From contig JARLIH010000432.1 in NCBI GenBank assembly GCA_031291845.1, positions 1-44,423 on the forward strand: a stretch of 44,423 bases of DNA, written 5' to 3'. Each line of letters starts with the position of its first letter. The first letter of the stretch is position 1. Source of the stretch: Isosphaeraceae bacterium (GTDB taxonomy: Bacteria; Planctomycetota; Planctomycetia; Isosphaerales; Isosphaeraceae). The notes below the pieces were generated by a model. The model ran no database searches and was not told where the DNA came from. It saw nothing but the letters and a program-made list of their open reading frames with translations. This document shows positions 27,772 to 36,691 of the stretch, piece by piece. A program made the translations under genes and the position numbers.

Positions 27772-29172
27772 TCAGGCGAAGATGTCCCGGACCACGTTGC
27801 CGGCCACGTCGGTGAGGCGGAAGTCGCGACCCGCATAGCGATAGGTTAGTCGCTCGTGGTCCAGACCCATCAAGGCGAGTACGGTGGCGTGCAGGTCGTT
27901 CATGTGCATGCGACCCTCAACGGCGTTCAGGCCGTACTCGTCGGTGCCGCCGTAGGAAAACCCGGGCTTCACGCCGGCACCCGCGAGCCACATGGGGTAA
28001 CCGGTGATGTTGTGGTCACGGCCGTCCGGACCCTGCGCGGTGGGGAGCCGGCCGAACTCGCTGCCGAAGAGCACGAGCGTCTCGTCCAGCAGCCCGCGCT
28101 GCTCCAGGTCGGTCAAGAGCGCTGCGGTGGAGCGATCGGTCGCCGCGCTGTTGCGGATCAGACCTTGATGGAGGTTCGTGTGATGGTCCCAGCCCGGCTG
28201 GCAGACCTCCACGAAGCGGACGCCGGCCTCGCTCAACCGGCGAGCCATCACGCACTGGCGGGCGAAGCTCCCTTCGGGGCCGGGCTTCACGCCGTACATG
28301 TCGAGCACGGCCTGCGGCTCCCGCGAGATGTCGAGCAGCGCGGGCACCTTGTCCTGCATCGTGAAGGCCAGTTCATACGACTGGATCACGCCGTCCAGCT
28401 CGTCGGGTGCGCCGGGCGATGCGGCCAGGTCGCGGTTCATCGACTGGAGTAGATCGAGCTGCTGGCGCTGCAAGGTCTTGGCCGCCTGCGCCTTGAGGTT
28501 CGGCACATAGCCGCTGTCGCTGATCCGGGTCCCCTGAAAGTGGGCGGGTAAGAACGCGCTCCCGTAGTTCACGGTCCCGCCGAAGTTGGGGGGCGGGTTG
28601 ATCGTGACGTAGCCGGGGATGTCCTGGTTCTCGGTCCCCAGGCCGTAGAGGAGCCAGGCCCCGAGCGACGGCCGGGTGAGTTGGGCCAGCGCAGCGCCCG
28701 TGTGAAGCTGAATCACGGCCTCGGGGTGCGCTGGCGTATCGGTGTGCAGACCCTTGATGAAGCAAAGCTTATCGACGTGCCGCGCGACGTTCGGATAGAG
28801 CTCGGAAACCCACGTTCCGGTCTGCCCATGCTGCTGGAACTTGAACTTCGACGCCGTCAGGACACCCCCTCCCGGCCCGACCTTGCCGTCGTCTTTCTGC
28901 AATTGGGGCTTGTAGTCGAAGGTATCCATCGACGCCATGGCCCCACTCATGAACAGAAAGATGATGCGCTTGGCCTTCACGGGAAAATGCGGCGTCCTCG
29001 GCGCGAGCGGGCCCGGGTCGCCCGGTCGGCCGCCCGTCGCTTCGTGCGCCCGGACGGCGTTCTGGCCGAACAGGCCGGTCAGGGCGACATAACCGAAACC
29101 TGTTCCCGCACTCTTCAGGACCTGCCGCCGCGAGAGAGCAACCCCCTCAGGGCGCAATTTCGAATGTGACAT
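27772..29172 (-). CDS. DUF1501 domain protein, Tat-exported
   Basis: A 466-residue member of the planctomycete-rich DUF1501 family, related in fold to the alkaline phosphatase/sulfatase superfamily. A twin-arginine signal (SRRQVLKSAG, R15-R16) directs it out through the Tat pathway. Typical features: AKRIIFLFMSGAMASMDTFDYKP, HTDTPAHPEAVIQLHTGAALAQLTRPSLGAWL, and the late VLFGSEFGRLPTAQGPDGRDHN and MHMNDLHATVLALMGLDHERLTY. It is the second gene of a pair with the DUF1549/DUF1553 protein, 24 bases downstream of its stop, the usual arrangement in Planctomycetota. The biochemical function is not established. Confidence 0.93.
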   Translation of the reverse strand: MSHSKLRPEGVALSRRQVLKSAGTGFGYVALTGLFGQNAVRAHEATGGRPGDPGPLAPRTPHFPVKAKRIIFLFMSGAMASMDTFDYKPQLQKDDGKVGPGGGVLTASKFKFQQHGQTGTWVSELYPNVARHVDKLCFIKGLHTDTPAHPEAVIQLHTGAALAQLTRPSLGAWLLYGLGTENQDIPGYVTINPPPNFGGTVNYGSAFLPAHFQGTRISDSGYVPNLKAQAAKTLQRQQLDLLQSMNRDLAASPGAPDELDGVIQSYELAFTMQDKVPALLDISREPQAVLDMYGVKPGPEGSFARQCVMARRLSEAGVRFVEVCQPGWDHHTNLHQGLIRNSAATDRSTAALLTDLEQRGLLDETLVLFGSEFGRLPTAQGPDGRDHNITGYPMWLAGAGVKPGFSYGGTDEYGLNAVEGRMHMNDLHATVLALMGLDHERLTYRYAGRDFRLTDVAGNVVRDIFA

Positions 29173-29196
29173 CAGGATTCCCTTTCTCGTTTCGGG

Positions 29197-31827
29197 TCAC
29201 GGAAGATAGCGGAACTCGGCGGTCCCGAACAGGACCTGGCAGAAGCCGGCCCAGGCGGCGGTCCGGGCGTCACGCGGTCGAATCACTTCCTCTTTGATCG
29301 GGGCATCGCCCTGAATGACCTCGTCGGGGTTGACCGGGGGCGCCGGCTTCTTCGACGCGGCATTGTCCGCGCCCGTCGCCTCGGCGGCCGAGGCCACGAC
29401 TTCGGGCTTGGGAGCAGGCTCGCTGGGCGCCGCGGCCAACACCTCACGTGCGACGGGTTCGTAGCCCGCCAGGAACGCTAGCACCCGTTCGACTTCGATC
29501 GTCGACGCGCCTCGGCCGACCGTCAGTCGATACGCGTGTTGCACGCGCGCGGCGTCGTCGAGGTCAGCCGCCTGGACCAGGCGTTCCGCAAGCTCCAACG
29601 AGCGCCGGCGGACGAAGGGGTCGTTCAGCAGGTACAACGCCTGCGTTGCGACAGTCGTGGTATCACGGCGCCCGGTCACCATCCCCTGCTCCGCGAAGTC
29701 GAAGACCTCGAGCGACGTCGGCACCAGCGTGCGGAGCAACGGCAGGTACAGGCTCCGCTGGGTGCTCGCACGGGCCTGGTCGCCCAGGGTCCGCGCCACG
29801 GGTCCGTTGTTCGCCAGTTCGATGACCTTGAGCGTTTGTGCGGGCGAGCCCTGCGGCCGCACCCGATCGAGCGTCCCCGCCGCGGCGAGGACTGCGTCGC
29901 GAATCTCCTCGGCGTCGAGCCGGCGCGGAGCGTGGCGCCAGACGAGCCGGTTCTGCGGGTCGACCCGGAAGTTGGCCTCGAGCGTCCCCGAATCGAGCCG
30001 GTACGCGCGGCTCAGCACGACCCGCCGCACGAGCCGCTTGACCGACCAGCCGTCGGCCACGAAACCCGCCGCCAGGTGGTCGAGCAGCCCAGGGTGCGAC
30101 GGCACGTCGCCGGTCACGCCGAAGTTATCGACGGTCTTGACCAGACCCTCACCGAACAGGTGCTGCCAGACGCGGTTCACCAACACCCGCGAGGTCAGCG
30201 GGTTCTGTGCGCTCGTGAGCCATTGCGCCAGCTCGAGGCGGCCACTTTGCTTCGGGTTGATCTTCGGCTGGTCCGGGAGTTGAAGGAGCGAGAGAAACCC
30301 GCGCGGTACGACGGGGCCGAGCTTTTCGGCCTCGCCGCGGATGCGAATTTCGGTGTCGCCAATGTCCTTCGCGTCGCGCACTCCCAGGGCCACCTTCGCG
30401 CCGTTCGCCGCCGGGTCGGTCAGGTCGAGAAGCTCGCGCTGGAGGCGGTTGAAGTTCTGGCGGGCGACCGCGCGCTTCGGGCGGCCGTCGGCGGTCTTCT
30501 CGTCCCCCTCGGGGTTATTTTGCAAGCGTTGAAACTCGGCCCGGGCTACGGCGACGGCCTTCTTCGCCGCGTCGACTTTCTCTCGGGAAGCAGCCCTCTC
30601 GGAGCCGGGCTCGAGACTGATCAGCAAGTCCGTGTCGTAGTAATCCAGACCGCCGCCCCCCATCTTGTTCCGCAGTCCGGCGCATAGGTCGGTGCTGCGG
30701 AAGATGCCGGCGAGCGCGTAGTAGTCGGCCTGCGGGACCGGGTCAAACTTGTGGTCGTGGCACCGCGCGCAGCTCACGGTCGTCGCGAGGACGGCCCGGG
30801 AAACGGTGTCGATCTGCTCGTCGACGTTGTCCATGATGAACCGGACCTTGAACCGCTGGTTGACGTCCTTGACCCCCAGCGCCAGGAAGCCGGTCGCGAC
30901 CAGGTGCTCCTGCCGCTCGGCGGGCGACCCGGCGGGCAAGAGGTCGCCGGCGACCTGCTCGCGGATGAACTGGTCGTACGGCTTGTCCCGCGTCAACGCC
31001 TCGATCACGTAGTCGCGATAACGCCAGGCGTGCGGGAACGGCAGGTTCCGGGATGAGCCGGTCGACTCGCCGTAACGCGCGACGTCCAGCCAGTGCCGGC
31101 CCCAACGCTCGCCGAAGGCCGGCGAACCGAGCAGCCGGTCCACGACCTTCTCGAAAGCGGTGGGCGAACCGTCGGAAACGAATGCGTCGATCTCCGCAGG
31201 GGTCGGCGGCAGGCCCGTCAGGTCGAACGTGACCCGGCGGATCAGGACGACCTTGTCCGCGTCGCGGACCGGGCGCAGACCCTTCGCCTCGAGCGCTGCC
31301 AGGAGGTACTGGTCGATGGTGCCGGCCGGCCACGACCCGTCGCGGACAGCGGGCGGCGACGATTCCTGGAGCGGCTGCCACGCCCAGTGGTTCTTCCGCA
31401 GCGCATCGTATTTCGGGTTCGGCTTGCCGGCAGTCACATTCGCGGTCACCGCCGGCCAGGCCGCGCCTTCCTTGACCCAGCGCGCGAGGACGTCGACCTC
31501 GTCGGCCGTCAACTGCTTCTTCGGCGGCATCTTCGGCACGTCCCCCTGGTGCCGGACCGCCTGGAGCAGCAGGCTCTCCTCCGGCTTACCGGGAACGACG
31601 GCGGGCCCGCTGCCACCCCCCTGGAGCAGGCCGTTGCGATCGTCGACCCGCAGCCCCCCCTTGGCGTTGGTGTTCGCCGAGTGGCAGTTGTAGCAACGAC
31701 TGACCAGCAGGGGACGGACGCGCTTCTCGAAGAACTCGACCGCCGCCGGGTCTTGCCGCGGTACGGTTTGATCGGAGACGGCCGCCCGCGCCGGGCTGAC
31801 GAACGCGCAGAGCAGCACGATCCGCAT
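29197..31827 (-). CDS. PSCyt1/DUF1549/DUF1553 planctomycete cytochrome protein
   Basis: An 876-residue exported protein (917 if it starts at 31950). Order of domains: planctomycete cytochrome c domain PSCyt1 with one haem motif CYNCH (45-49) and LRVDDRNGLLQGG...PGKPEESLLLQAV; DUF1549/PSCyt2 (about 150-360, FDLTGLPPTPAEIDAFV, RWGRHWLDVARYGES); and DUF1553/PSD1 (about 500-760, LTSRVLVNRVWQHLFGEGLV, DNFGVTGDVPSHPGLLDHLA). A Glu/Ala/Pro-rich insert lies near the C-terminus. ATG 31827 gives a short signal peptide (RIVLLCAFVSPARA) but a weak ribosome site; ATG 31950 has GGAG but no signal character, so the start is uncertain. It forms an operon with DUF1501. The role is thought to be envelope redox or polysaccharide-related, unproven. 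Confidence 0.92.
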   Translation of the reverse strand: MRIVLLCAFVSPARAAVSDQTVPRQDPAAVEFFEKRVRPLLVSRCYNCHSANTNAKGGLRVDDRNGLLQGGGSGPAVVPGKPEESLLLQAVRHQGDVPKMPPKKQLTADEVDVLARWVKEGAAWPAVTANVTAGKPNPKYDALRKNHWAWQPLQESSPPAVRDGSWPAGTIDQYLLAALEAKGLRPVRDADKVVLIRRVTFDLTGLPPTPAEIDAFVSDGSPTAFEKVVDRLLGSPAFGERWGRHWLDVARYGESTGSSRNLPFPHAWRYRDYVIEALTRDKPYDQFIREQVAGDLLPAGSPAERQEHLVATGFLALGVKDVNQRFKVRFIMDNVDEQIDTVSRAVLATTVSCARCHDHKFDPVPQADYYALAGIFRSTDLCAGLRNKMGGGGLDYYDTDLLISLEPGSERAASREKVDAAKKAVAVARAEFQRLQNNPEGDEKTADGRPKRAVARQNFNRLQRELLDLTDPAANGAKVALGVRDAKDIGDTEIRIRGEAEKLGPVVPRGFLSLLQLPDQPKINPKQSGRLELAQWLTSAQNPLTSRVLVNRVWQHLFGEGLVKTVDNFGVTGDVPSHPGLLDHLAAGFVADGWSVKRLVRRVVLSRAYRLDSGTLEANFRVDPQNRLVWRHAPRRLDAEEIRDAVLAAAGTLDRVRPQGSPAQTLKVIELANNGPVARTLGDQARASTQRSLYLPLLRTLVPTSLEVFDFAEQGMVTGRRDTTTVATQALYLLNDPFVRRRSLELAERLVQAADLDDAARVQHAYRLTVGRGASTIEVERVLAFLAGYEPVAREVLAAAPSEPAPKPEVVASAAEATGADNAASKKPAPPVNPDEVIQGDAPIKEEVIRPRDARTAAWAGFCQVLFGTAEFRYLP

Positions 31828-32068
31828 GAACGCCGCGCGGCAGTGCGACCGATCGATTCCAGCGCGACGCGGTGGATTACCGCAGGGGAATATCAAGCGA
31901 GTGAGAATGCGCACCGGCGCGGGCCGGCGATTCGGTCGGAATGCGAGCATGCCAGACTGCTCCGAGTCTGCGCTCGCCTCCGGTCATGCCAGTCAGCGCG
32001 GCGCGTTTTCAATGCGAACACGCCTCTCGGGATCGAGTCGGCGACATCAACGTCGGCGAGCCAGCGCT

Positions 32069-32254
32069 TCACCGCAATCGCTGCTTCTCGACACGCTCGA
32101 TCTGGACGACGACTCCGTCCTGGATGATCACGCGCACTTCGCCGTAGCGAATGCCCTTGACCGCCGTTCGGACCTGTTCCAGGTCGAACTCGCCGTCGCG
32201 CAGTGAGCGGCGCGATCGTCCGTCCCCCTGAGAGGTAGCCGTTAGGTCTGCCAT
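32069..32254 (-). CDS. YezD family small protein (DUF2292)
   Basis: A 61-residue protein matching the YezD/DUF2292 pattern: DLEQVRTAVKGIRYGEVRVIIQDGVVVQIERVEKQR. The Gly-Glu/Ser-Val-x-I-x-x-x-D-G-x-V-V-Q-I core is diagnostic. Start ATG 32254 or GTG 32260; neither has an ideal Shine-Dalgarno. YezD is found next to sulfur-assimilation genes in other bacteria, but none lies here, so it is an orphan copy. An unstructured Ser/Arg/Gly-rich segment of about 20 residues precedes the domain. Confidence 0.8.
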   Translation of the reverse strand: MADLTATSQGDGRSRRSLRDGEFDLEQVRTAVKGIRYGEVRVIIQDGVVVQIERVEKQRLR

Positions 32255-32547
32255 GCTCACCTCACCACGATTACAAATTCAACAGGAGAGCCGAGGACGT
32301 GTTCCCCCCGTCTTTCCAGGCCACATTATTCTCGATGAAAATTCACCCGTCAAGACCAGTATCGACAATCTCGATCAATTTAATCAGGAATTAGGCCAGA
32401 TGGACTTTGGGGGTCGTGAGCGTGACCAGTCCCAGATGTCCGCTTCGTACGTTTGCCGCCTGTCGATGATCTACGCCAACCCGAAACACAAGCGAGGTTT
32501 ATGGAGAATCTCGCGAGCGCTTCGGGCGTGTGGACCGGGGTCGGTCG
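32255..32547. other. Intergenic region, A/T-rich
   Basis: About 290 bases upstream of yezD and downstream of the HAD gene stop, both read on the minus strand. Section 32320-32400 is A/T-rich and may hold the yezD promoter. At 32470-32515 the sequence, read forward, looks like a dispersed repeat (AACCCGAAACACAAGCGAGG), judged only by its likeness to repeat-derived ORFs in related genomes. Confidence 0.35.
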
Positions 32548-33534
32548 TCACGGTGCCGGCAACTGGAAGGGGTAAACCACCTTCCAGTCCTTCTTCATAT
32601 CGACGACGACCCACCCGCGTTCCGGCGCTTCGTCGAGCGCCTTGTCGAGCCGCCCGACGGGAGAGTGCCGGTCGTAGGCCCACTCGCGTTCGGCGTCGGT
32701 GTGGTGGACGATCAGGCCGAACCGCGGCCCCGAGCCGCTCAACGTCCAGCGCAGCATTTCATAGTCGCCGTCGGAATTACCGAACGCGGCGATCGGCCGC
32801 CGCCCGATCACGCGCTGGATCCCCTCGGGCTTACCCGCCTTGTCATCGATGAACTCGACTTCGGGAAGGCGAATCAGCTCCGCGCGCCCGTCGCGGATCT
32901 CGTACTTGTTCTTGATCAAGCTTCCCACAATACGTTCGGGCGGGATGCCGTACACGCGTTCCGACCACGGCCGCATGAACTCGACGCCGCCTCCCGAAAC
33001 GATGAACACTTTGAAGTCGTTCGCGCGCAAATAGGCGAGCAGCTCCAGCATCGGCTGAAACACGAGATCGGTATACGGCCGGCTAAACCGGGGGTGCTTG
33101 GCGGTCGCGAGCCATTCCTTGACGATCGTCTCGAACTCCTCGGGCGTCATCCCCGCGTGGCTGGCGGCGATCAGCTCGACCCGGTCGCGAGCGGTTCCGG
33201 CGAGGACCGCTTTCATGTCCCCTTCGAGCACGGCCTTGAAGGGTTGCGTTTGCTTCCATTCGGGGCGTTTCGCGGCGAGGTGGCGAATGCGGTCGAACGC
33301 AAAGGCAACCTGCGTGTACGTCGGCTGCTCGGACCAGAGCGTGCCATCATTGTCGACGGCGGCGATCCGCTCGTTGACGGGTACAAAGTCGGGCCCGCCC
33401 TCTTTGGTCACCTTCGTGACGAAAGCGATCACCGCTTTCTTAGCGCGTCCGTCGTTCCAGGACGCGAGCGGCTCGGCGGCACGGACGGCCGTCGCGAGTG
33501 AAAGAACGGCGAGGAGTGGTGCGATGGCTCGCAT
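32548..33534 (-). CDS. Exported HAD-superfamily hydrolase
   Basis: A 328-residue phosphatase-like protein with a signal peptide (APLLAVLSLATAVRA). HAD motif I is VDNDGTLW (nucleophile D61, acid/base D63), motif II lies in VFIVSGGG, and motif IV is FGNSDGDYEM; a Lys in LIKNKYE or nearby can serve as motif III. The helical cap lies between motifs I and II. It resembles the haloacid-dehalogenase-like proteins often encoded beside arylsulfatases and FGE-type proteins. AGGA lies six bases before ATG 33534. It is separated from the sulfatase upstream by a strong terminator, so it probably has its own promoter. Substrate unknown; a phosphomonoester is likely. Confidence 0.9.
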   Translation of the reverse strand: MRAIAPLLAVLSLATAVRAAEPLASWNDGRAKKAVIAFVTKVTKEGGPDFVPVNERIAAVDNDGTLWSEQPTYTQVAFAFDRIRHLAAKRPEWKQTQPFKAVLEGDMKAVLAGTARDRVELIAASHAGMTPEEFETIVKEWLATAKHPRFSRPYTDLVFQPMLELLAYLRANDFKVFIVSGGGVEFMRPWSERVYGIPPERIVGSLIKNKYEIRDGRAELIRLPEVEFIDDKAGKPEGIQRVIGRRPIAAFGNSDGDYEMLRWTLSGSGPRFGLIVHHTDAEREWAYDRHSPVGRLDKALDEAPERGWVVVDMKKDWKVVYPFQLPAP

Positions 33535-33563
33535 AATAATTCCTAAAACTTTTAATAACCATA

Positions 33564-33601
33564 AAGAAGACCCGAGCGCCCGCCAGGGGGGCGCCCGGGT
33601 C
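33564..33601 (-). terminator. Rho-independent terminator of the FGE-sulfatase operon
   Basis: Arms 33569-33581 (GACCCGAGCGCCC) and 33589-33601 (GGGCGCCCGGGTC) pair with one mismatch over 13 bp around a seven-base loop. Read on the minus strand, the stem is followed by TTCTTTATGG. It lies 24 bases beyond the stop of the CTAGR sulfatase and upstream of the HAD gene. Confidence 0.75.
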
Positions 33602-33624
33602 GCAGGAGGGTGTGAACTTGCGCC

Positions 33625-35400
33625 TCAGTCACTGCCGAGACGCTGTTTCATCTTCTGGACCGCCTGGTCGATGCTGAAACTCGCCGCCCGCTGGCGAGGC
33701 GGGTATTCCTGGAACGTGGCCAGGAACTTCTCGGTCACGGCCGCCGAGGCATAGATGATGTACGGCTGGGAGAGGAACCAGTCGTAATAGGTGTTCGACG
33801 TGATGTCCGCCCGTTCGTAGGGATCGGCCCGGAGGTCGAAGAGCTTCGGCAACCTGAGCGGGGTGAACGGCTCGGCCCAGACGCGGAGCGTGCCCGGCAC
33901 CCGCTGTTCCATGAACACGGTCTTCCAGTTCTCGACGCGCAGGGCCACGATGTCGCCGTCGTCGTTGAAGTAGAAAAACCCGCGCCGGGGGCTTTTCTCG
34001 ACCTGTCCAGTCAGGTAGGGCAACTGGTTGTAGCCGTCGATATGGACCTTGAACCGCTTGCCGGCCGCCTCGTGCCCTTTGAGGAGCTTCTGAACGATTT
34101 CCGGGTCGCCGGCCGCGGCCAGAAACGTCGGGAGCCAGTCGTGCCCGCTGACGATCTCGTTCGACACCGAGCCCGCCTTGATCTTGCCGGGCCAGCGGAT
34201 CATGCAAGGGACGCGGAACGCCCCTTCCCAGTTGGTGTCCTTTTCGCTCCGAAACGGCGTGATCGCGCCGTCGGGCCAGGTGTTGGCGTGGGGGCCGTTG
34301 TCGGTCGTGTAGAGGACAATCGTGTCGTCGGCGATCCCCAGGTCGTCGAGCGTCTTGAGCAGCTTGCCGACGTGCCCGTCGTGCTCGACCATCCCGTCGG
34401 CGTACTCGGTTCGGGCGGTCAGCCCTGGGGGGCTCCTGCGCTCGGGCGCGACGTGGGTGCGAAGGTGCATGCGGGTACTGTTGTACCAGCAGAAGAACGG
34501 CGTGCCGGCCGCGGTTTGCCGCTTGATGTAGTCAATCGCGGCGTCGGACGTCTCGTCGTCGATCGTCTCCATCCGTTTCTTGGTGAGCGCGCCCGTGTCC
34601 ACGATGACCTGCTTGCCGACGCGCCCGAAGCGGGGATCGTTCGTGGGGTCGTCCTTGTCCGTGGCCTTGCAGCGGAGCACGCCGCGAGGGCCAAAGAATT
34701 TCTTGAACTCGGGGTCGCGCGGATAGGTGCGTTGTTCGGGCTCTTCCTCGGCGTTCAGGTGGTAGAGGTTGCCGAAGAACTCGTCGAACCCGTGCACGGT
34801 CGGCAGGAACTCGTTGCGGTCCCCCAGGTGGTTCTTGCCGAACTGGCCCGTCGCGTAGCCCAGCGGCTTGAGCAGCTCGGCGATCGTCGGGTCTTCTTTC
34901 TGAAGCCCGACGGTGGCCGACGGCACGCCGACCTTGCTCAGGCCGGTGCGGAACGTGCACTGGCCGGTGATGAACGACGAACGCCCGGCGGTGCAGCTCT
35001 GTTCGGCGTAGTAATCGGTGAAGATCATCCCCTCCCGGGCGATCCGGTCGATGTTCGGCGTGCGGTAGCCCATCAGGCCCATCGAGTAGGCGCTGACGTT
35101 CGTCTGGCCGATGTCGTCGCCGAAGATGACCAGGATGTTCGGCTTCTTGCCCGCCTGCGCCGCCTCCGCGGCGACGGCCTCGTTACGTGCCGCCAGGGCG
35201 AGGAGCTGCCCGCGGTCGAGACTGTTCAGGCAAGACGCCGCTGCCGGCCCGGCGGTCGCTTCCGCGCTCGTCACGAGCGCGGGCGCGGGCGCGGCGGCTG
35301 CCCCCGCGCTCCGGGACCGGTCCATGTTGGCCACCGCGTAGCCGAGCAGCGACCCGATCGCTACCAGCACCACGGCCTGCAGACGCGTTCGTCGATACAT
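33625..35400 (-). CDS. Membrane-anchored or secreted sulfatase (CTAGR type)
   Basis: A 591-residue type I sulfatase. The N-terminal hydrophobic segment (RLQAVVLVAIGSLLGYAVA) is a signal peptide or anchor, followed by an Ala/Pro/Glu-rich linker to about residue 85. ILVIFGDDIGQTNVS binds the metal. The active-site motif is C136-T-A-G-R, in which Ala replaces the usual Pro at the third position; this form is accepted by FGE (C-x-P/A-x-R). GKNHLGD, VLYTTDNGPHANTWPDG and WEGAFRVPCMIRWPGKI complete the signature. The FGE gene lies 16 bases upstream in the same operon, so its Cys is presumably matured by that enzyme. AGAGGAG precedes ATG 35400. The natural sulfate ester is unknown. Confidence 0.93.
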   Translation of the reverse strand: MYRRTRLQAVVLVAIGSLLGYAVANMDRSRSAGAAAAPAPALVTSAEATAGPAAASCLNSLDRGQLLALAARNEAVAAEAAQAGKKPNILVIFGDDIGQTNVSAYSMGLMGYRTPNIDRIAREGMIFTDYYAEQSCTAGRSSFITGQCTFRTGLSKVGVPSATVGLQKEDPTIAELLKPLGYATGQFGKNHLGDRNEFLPTVHGFDEFFGNLYHLNAEEEPEQRTYPRDPEFKKFFGPRGVLRCKATDKDDPTNDPRFGRVGKQVIVDTGALTKKRMETIDDETSDAAIDYIKRQTAAGTPFFCWYNSTRMHLRTHVAPERRSPPGLTARTEYADGMVEHDGHVGKLLKTLDDLGIADDTIVLYTTDNGPHANTWPDGAITPFRSEKDTNWEGAFRVPCMIRWPGKIKAGSVSNEIVSGHDWLPTFLAAAGDPEIVQKLLKGHEAAGKRFKVHIDGYNQLPYLTGQVEKSPRRGFFYFNDDGDIVALRVENWKTVFMEQRVPGTLRVWAEPFTPLRLPKLFDLRADPYERADITSNTYYDWFLSQPYIIYASAAVTEKFLATFQEYPPRQRAASFSIDQAVQKMKQRLGSD

Positions 35401-35416
35401 GCGAATTTGGCTCCTC

Positions 35417-36445
35417 TCATTTCGGGGTCAGCGCACAGCGAAAACCGACGTGCGACATGCCGGTATCAGGGCTACAGCCGTGGCGCGCGGCCGGGCGATA
35501 GCGCGAACAATAACTGTCGTTGCACAGGAACGAACCGCCGCGCTGGACGCGCTGCGGCGTGTACGGCTGGGCCGGGTCCGAGCTGCGCGCGGGCCCGGCG
35601 GGGTTGACGGTCAGACTGCCGGCGCGTTCGCCGTAGAGGTCGCGCTGGTACCAGTCGGCGCACCACTCCCACACGTTCCCCGCCATGTCGTAAAGGCCAA
35701 AGCCGTTCGGCGGAAACGACCGGCCCGGGGCCGTGCGTTGGTGGCCGTCCTCCGCGCTGTTGTTGTGAGGGAATTCACCTTGCCAGATGTTGGCCTGGGG
35801 CGTTTCCGCCGAAAACGGCTGTTCGCCCCAAGTGTACGGCAACCCGCTGCGCCCGCCTCGGGCCGCGAACTCCCACTCGGCTTCGGTCGGCAAGCGCTTG
35901 CCGGCCCAGCGGCAGTAGGCGAGGGCGTCGTCCCAGGAGACATGGACGACGGGGTGCTCGTCCTTTCCCGCGAGGTCGCTCCCCGGGCCTTCGGGGTGTC
36001 GCCAGCTCGCGCCGGGGGTCCAGTGCCACCACTGGGAGAAGTCGTGAAGGTCCACTCGCCCGGCGGTCGGCTGGAAGACCAACGACCCCGGCACCAACAT
36101 TTCGGGCGCCGGTGGGGGCGTCCCGGGCGGGGACTGCTTCATGATCTCGTCGAGCTCGGGCGCCCGCTCGGCCGTCGTGATGTACCCCGTCGCCGCGACG
36201 AACGCGCGGAACTGGGCGTTCGTGACCTCCGTCCGGTCGATCCAGAAGCCATCGACCCGCACGCGGTGCGCGGGGCGTTCATCGGGCCAGCCGAGCTCCG
36301 AGTCGGTCCCCATCAGGAACTCGCCCCCCGGAATCCACGCCATGCCCGGCGGCGGCGCGGGAGGCGCGTTCCACAGCTTGGTCGCGGCGTAAGCGGCCCC
36401 GAACGCGAGGAGCCCCAAACCGAGCAGGACCAGGGTCTGCTTCAT
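35417..36445 (-). CDS. Formylglycine-generating enzyme (SUMF1 type)
   Basis: A 342-residue FGE-sulfatase domain protein with an N-terminal membrane segment (LVLLGLGLLAFGAAYAA). It should oxidise the active-site Cys of sulfatases to formylglycine with Cu(I) and oxygen. Family signature: MAWIPGGEFLMGTDSE, EVTNAQFRAFVAATGY, HPVVHVSWDDALAYCRWAGKRLPTEAEWEFAARGG, NGFGLYDMAGNVWEW. The two Cu-ligating Cys are both present in RGGSFLCNDSYCSRYRP, at residues 308 and 313, the five-residue spacing of the Cys336/Cys341 pair of human SUMF1. That supports a true FGE rather than a generic SUMF1-like protein. ATG 36445 is preferred over the longer frame (36592) as it starts the membrane segment. Co-transcribed with the CTAGR sulfatase. 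Confidence 0.93.
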   Translation of the reverse strand: MKQTLVLLGLGLLAFGAAYAATKLWNAPPAPPPGMAWIPGGEFLMGTDSELGWPDERPAHRVRVDGFWIDRTEVTNAQFRAFVAATGYITTAERAPELDEIMKQSPPGTPPPAPEMLVPGSLVFQPTAGRVDLHDFSQWWHWTPGASWRHPEGPGSDLAGKDEHPVVHVSWDDALAYCRWAGKRLPTEAEWEFAARGGRSGLPYTWGEQPFSAETPQANIWQGEFPHNNSAEDGHQRTAPGRSFPPNGFGLYDMAGNVWEWCADWYQRDLYGERAGSLTVNPAGPARSSDPAQPYTPQRVQRGGSFLCNDSYCSRYRPAARHGCSPDTGMSHVGFRCALTPK

Positions 36446-36640
36446 GAGACGTTCACCAGCAGCTTTGTTGCAGTACAGAGCCTCGCCACGCGATACCGCA
36501 GCCACCTGAATTATCATAGGACGGAGCGCAAGTGTACTGCGCACGCGCGCGTGTCGACGTCGGCATTTCGCCTGTTGCGCGAAGTTCTGCACGCTCCCGC
36601 CTGTTGGTGCACGGGAAATGCGTGCTCAGGTGACTCGGAT

Positions 36641-36669
36641 GGCACGCCCGGAGTCTTCGACGGGCATGG
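36641..36669 (+). repeat. REP-like palindrome, copy D
   Basis: GGCACGCCCGGAGTCTTCGA followed by CGGGCATGG. Same orientation as copies A and C. It pairs with copy E 22 bases away as an inverted repeat: 29 positions, three mismatches. Confidence 0.85.
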
Positions 36670-36691
36670 CGCACGACCGAGGGTAAAGCGA

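Noticed and set aside
32253..32852. Plus-strand ORF of 199 codons
   Set aside because: It covers repeat-like sequence and the antisense of the HAD gene; Arg/Ser-rich translation without a domain.
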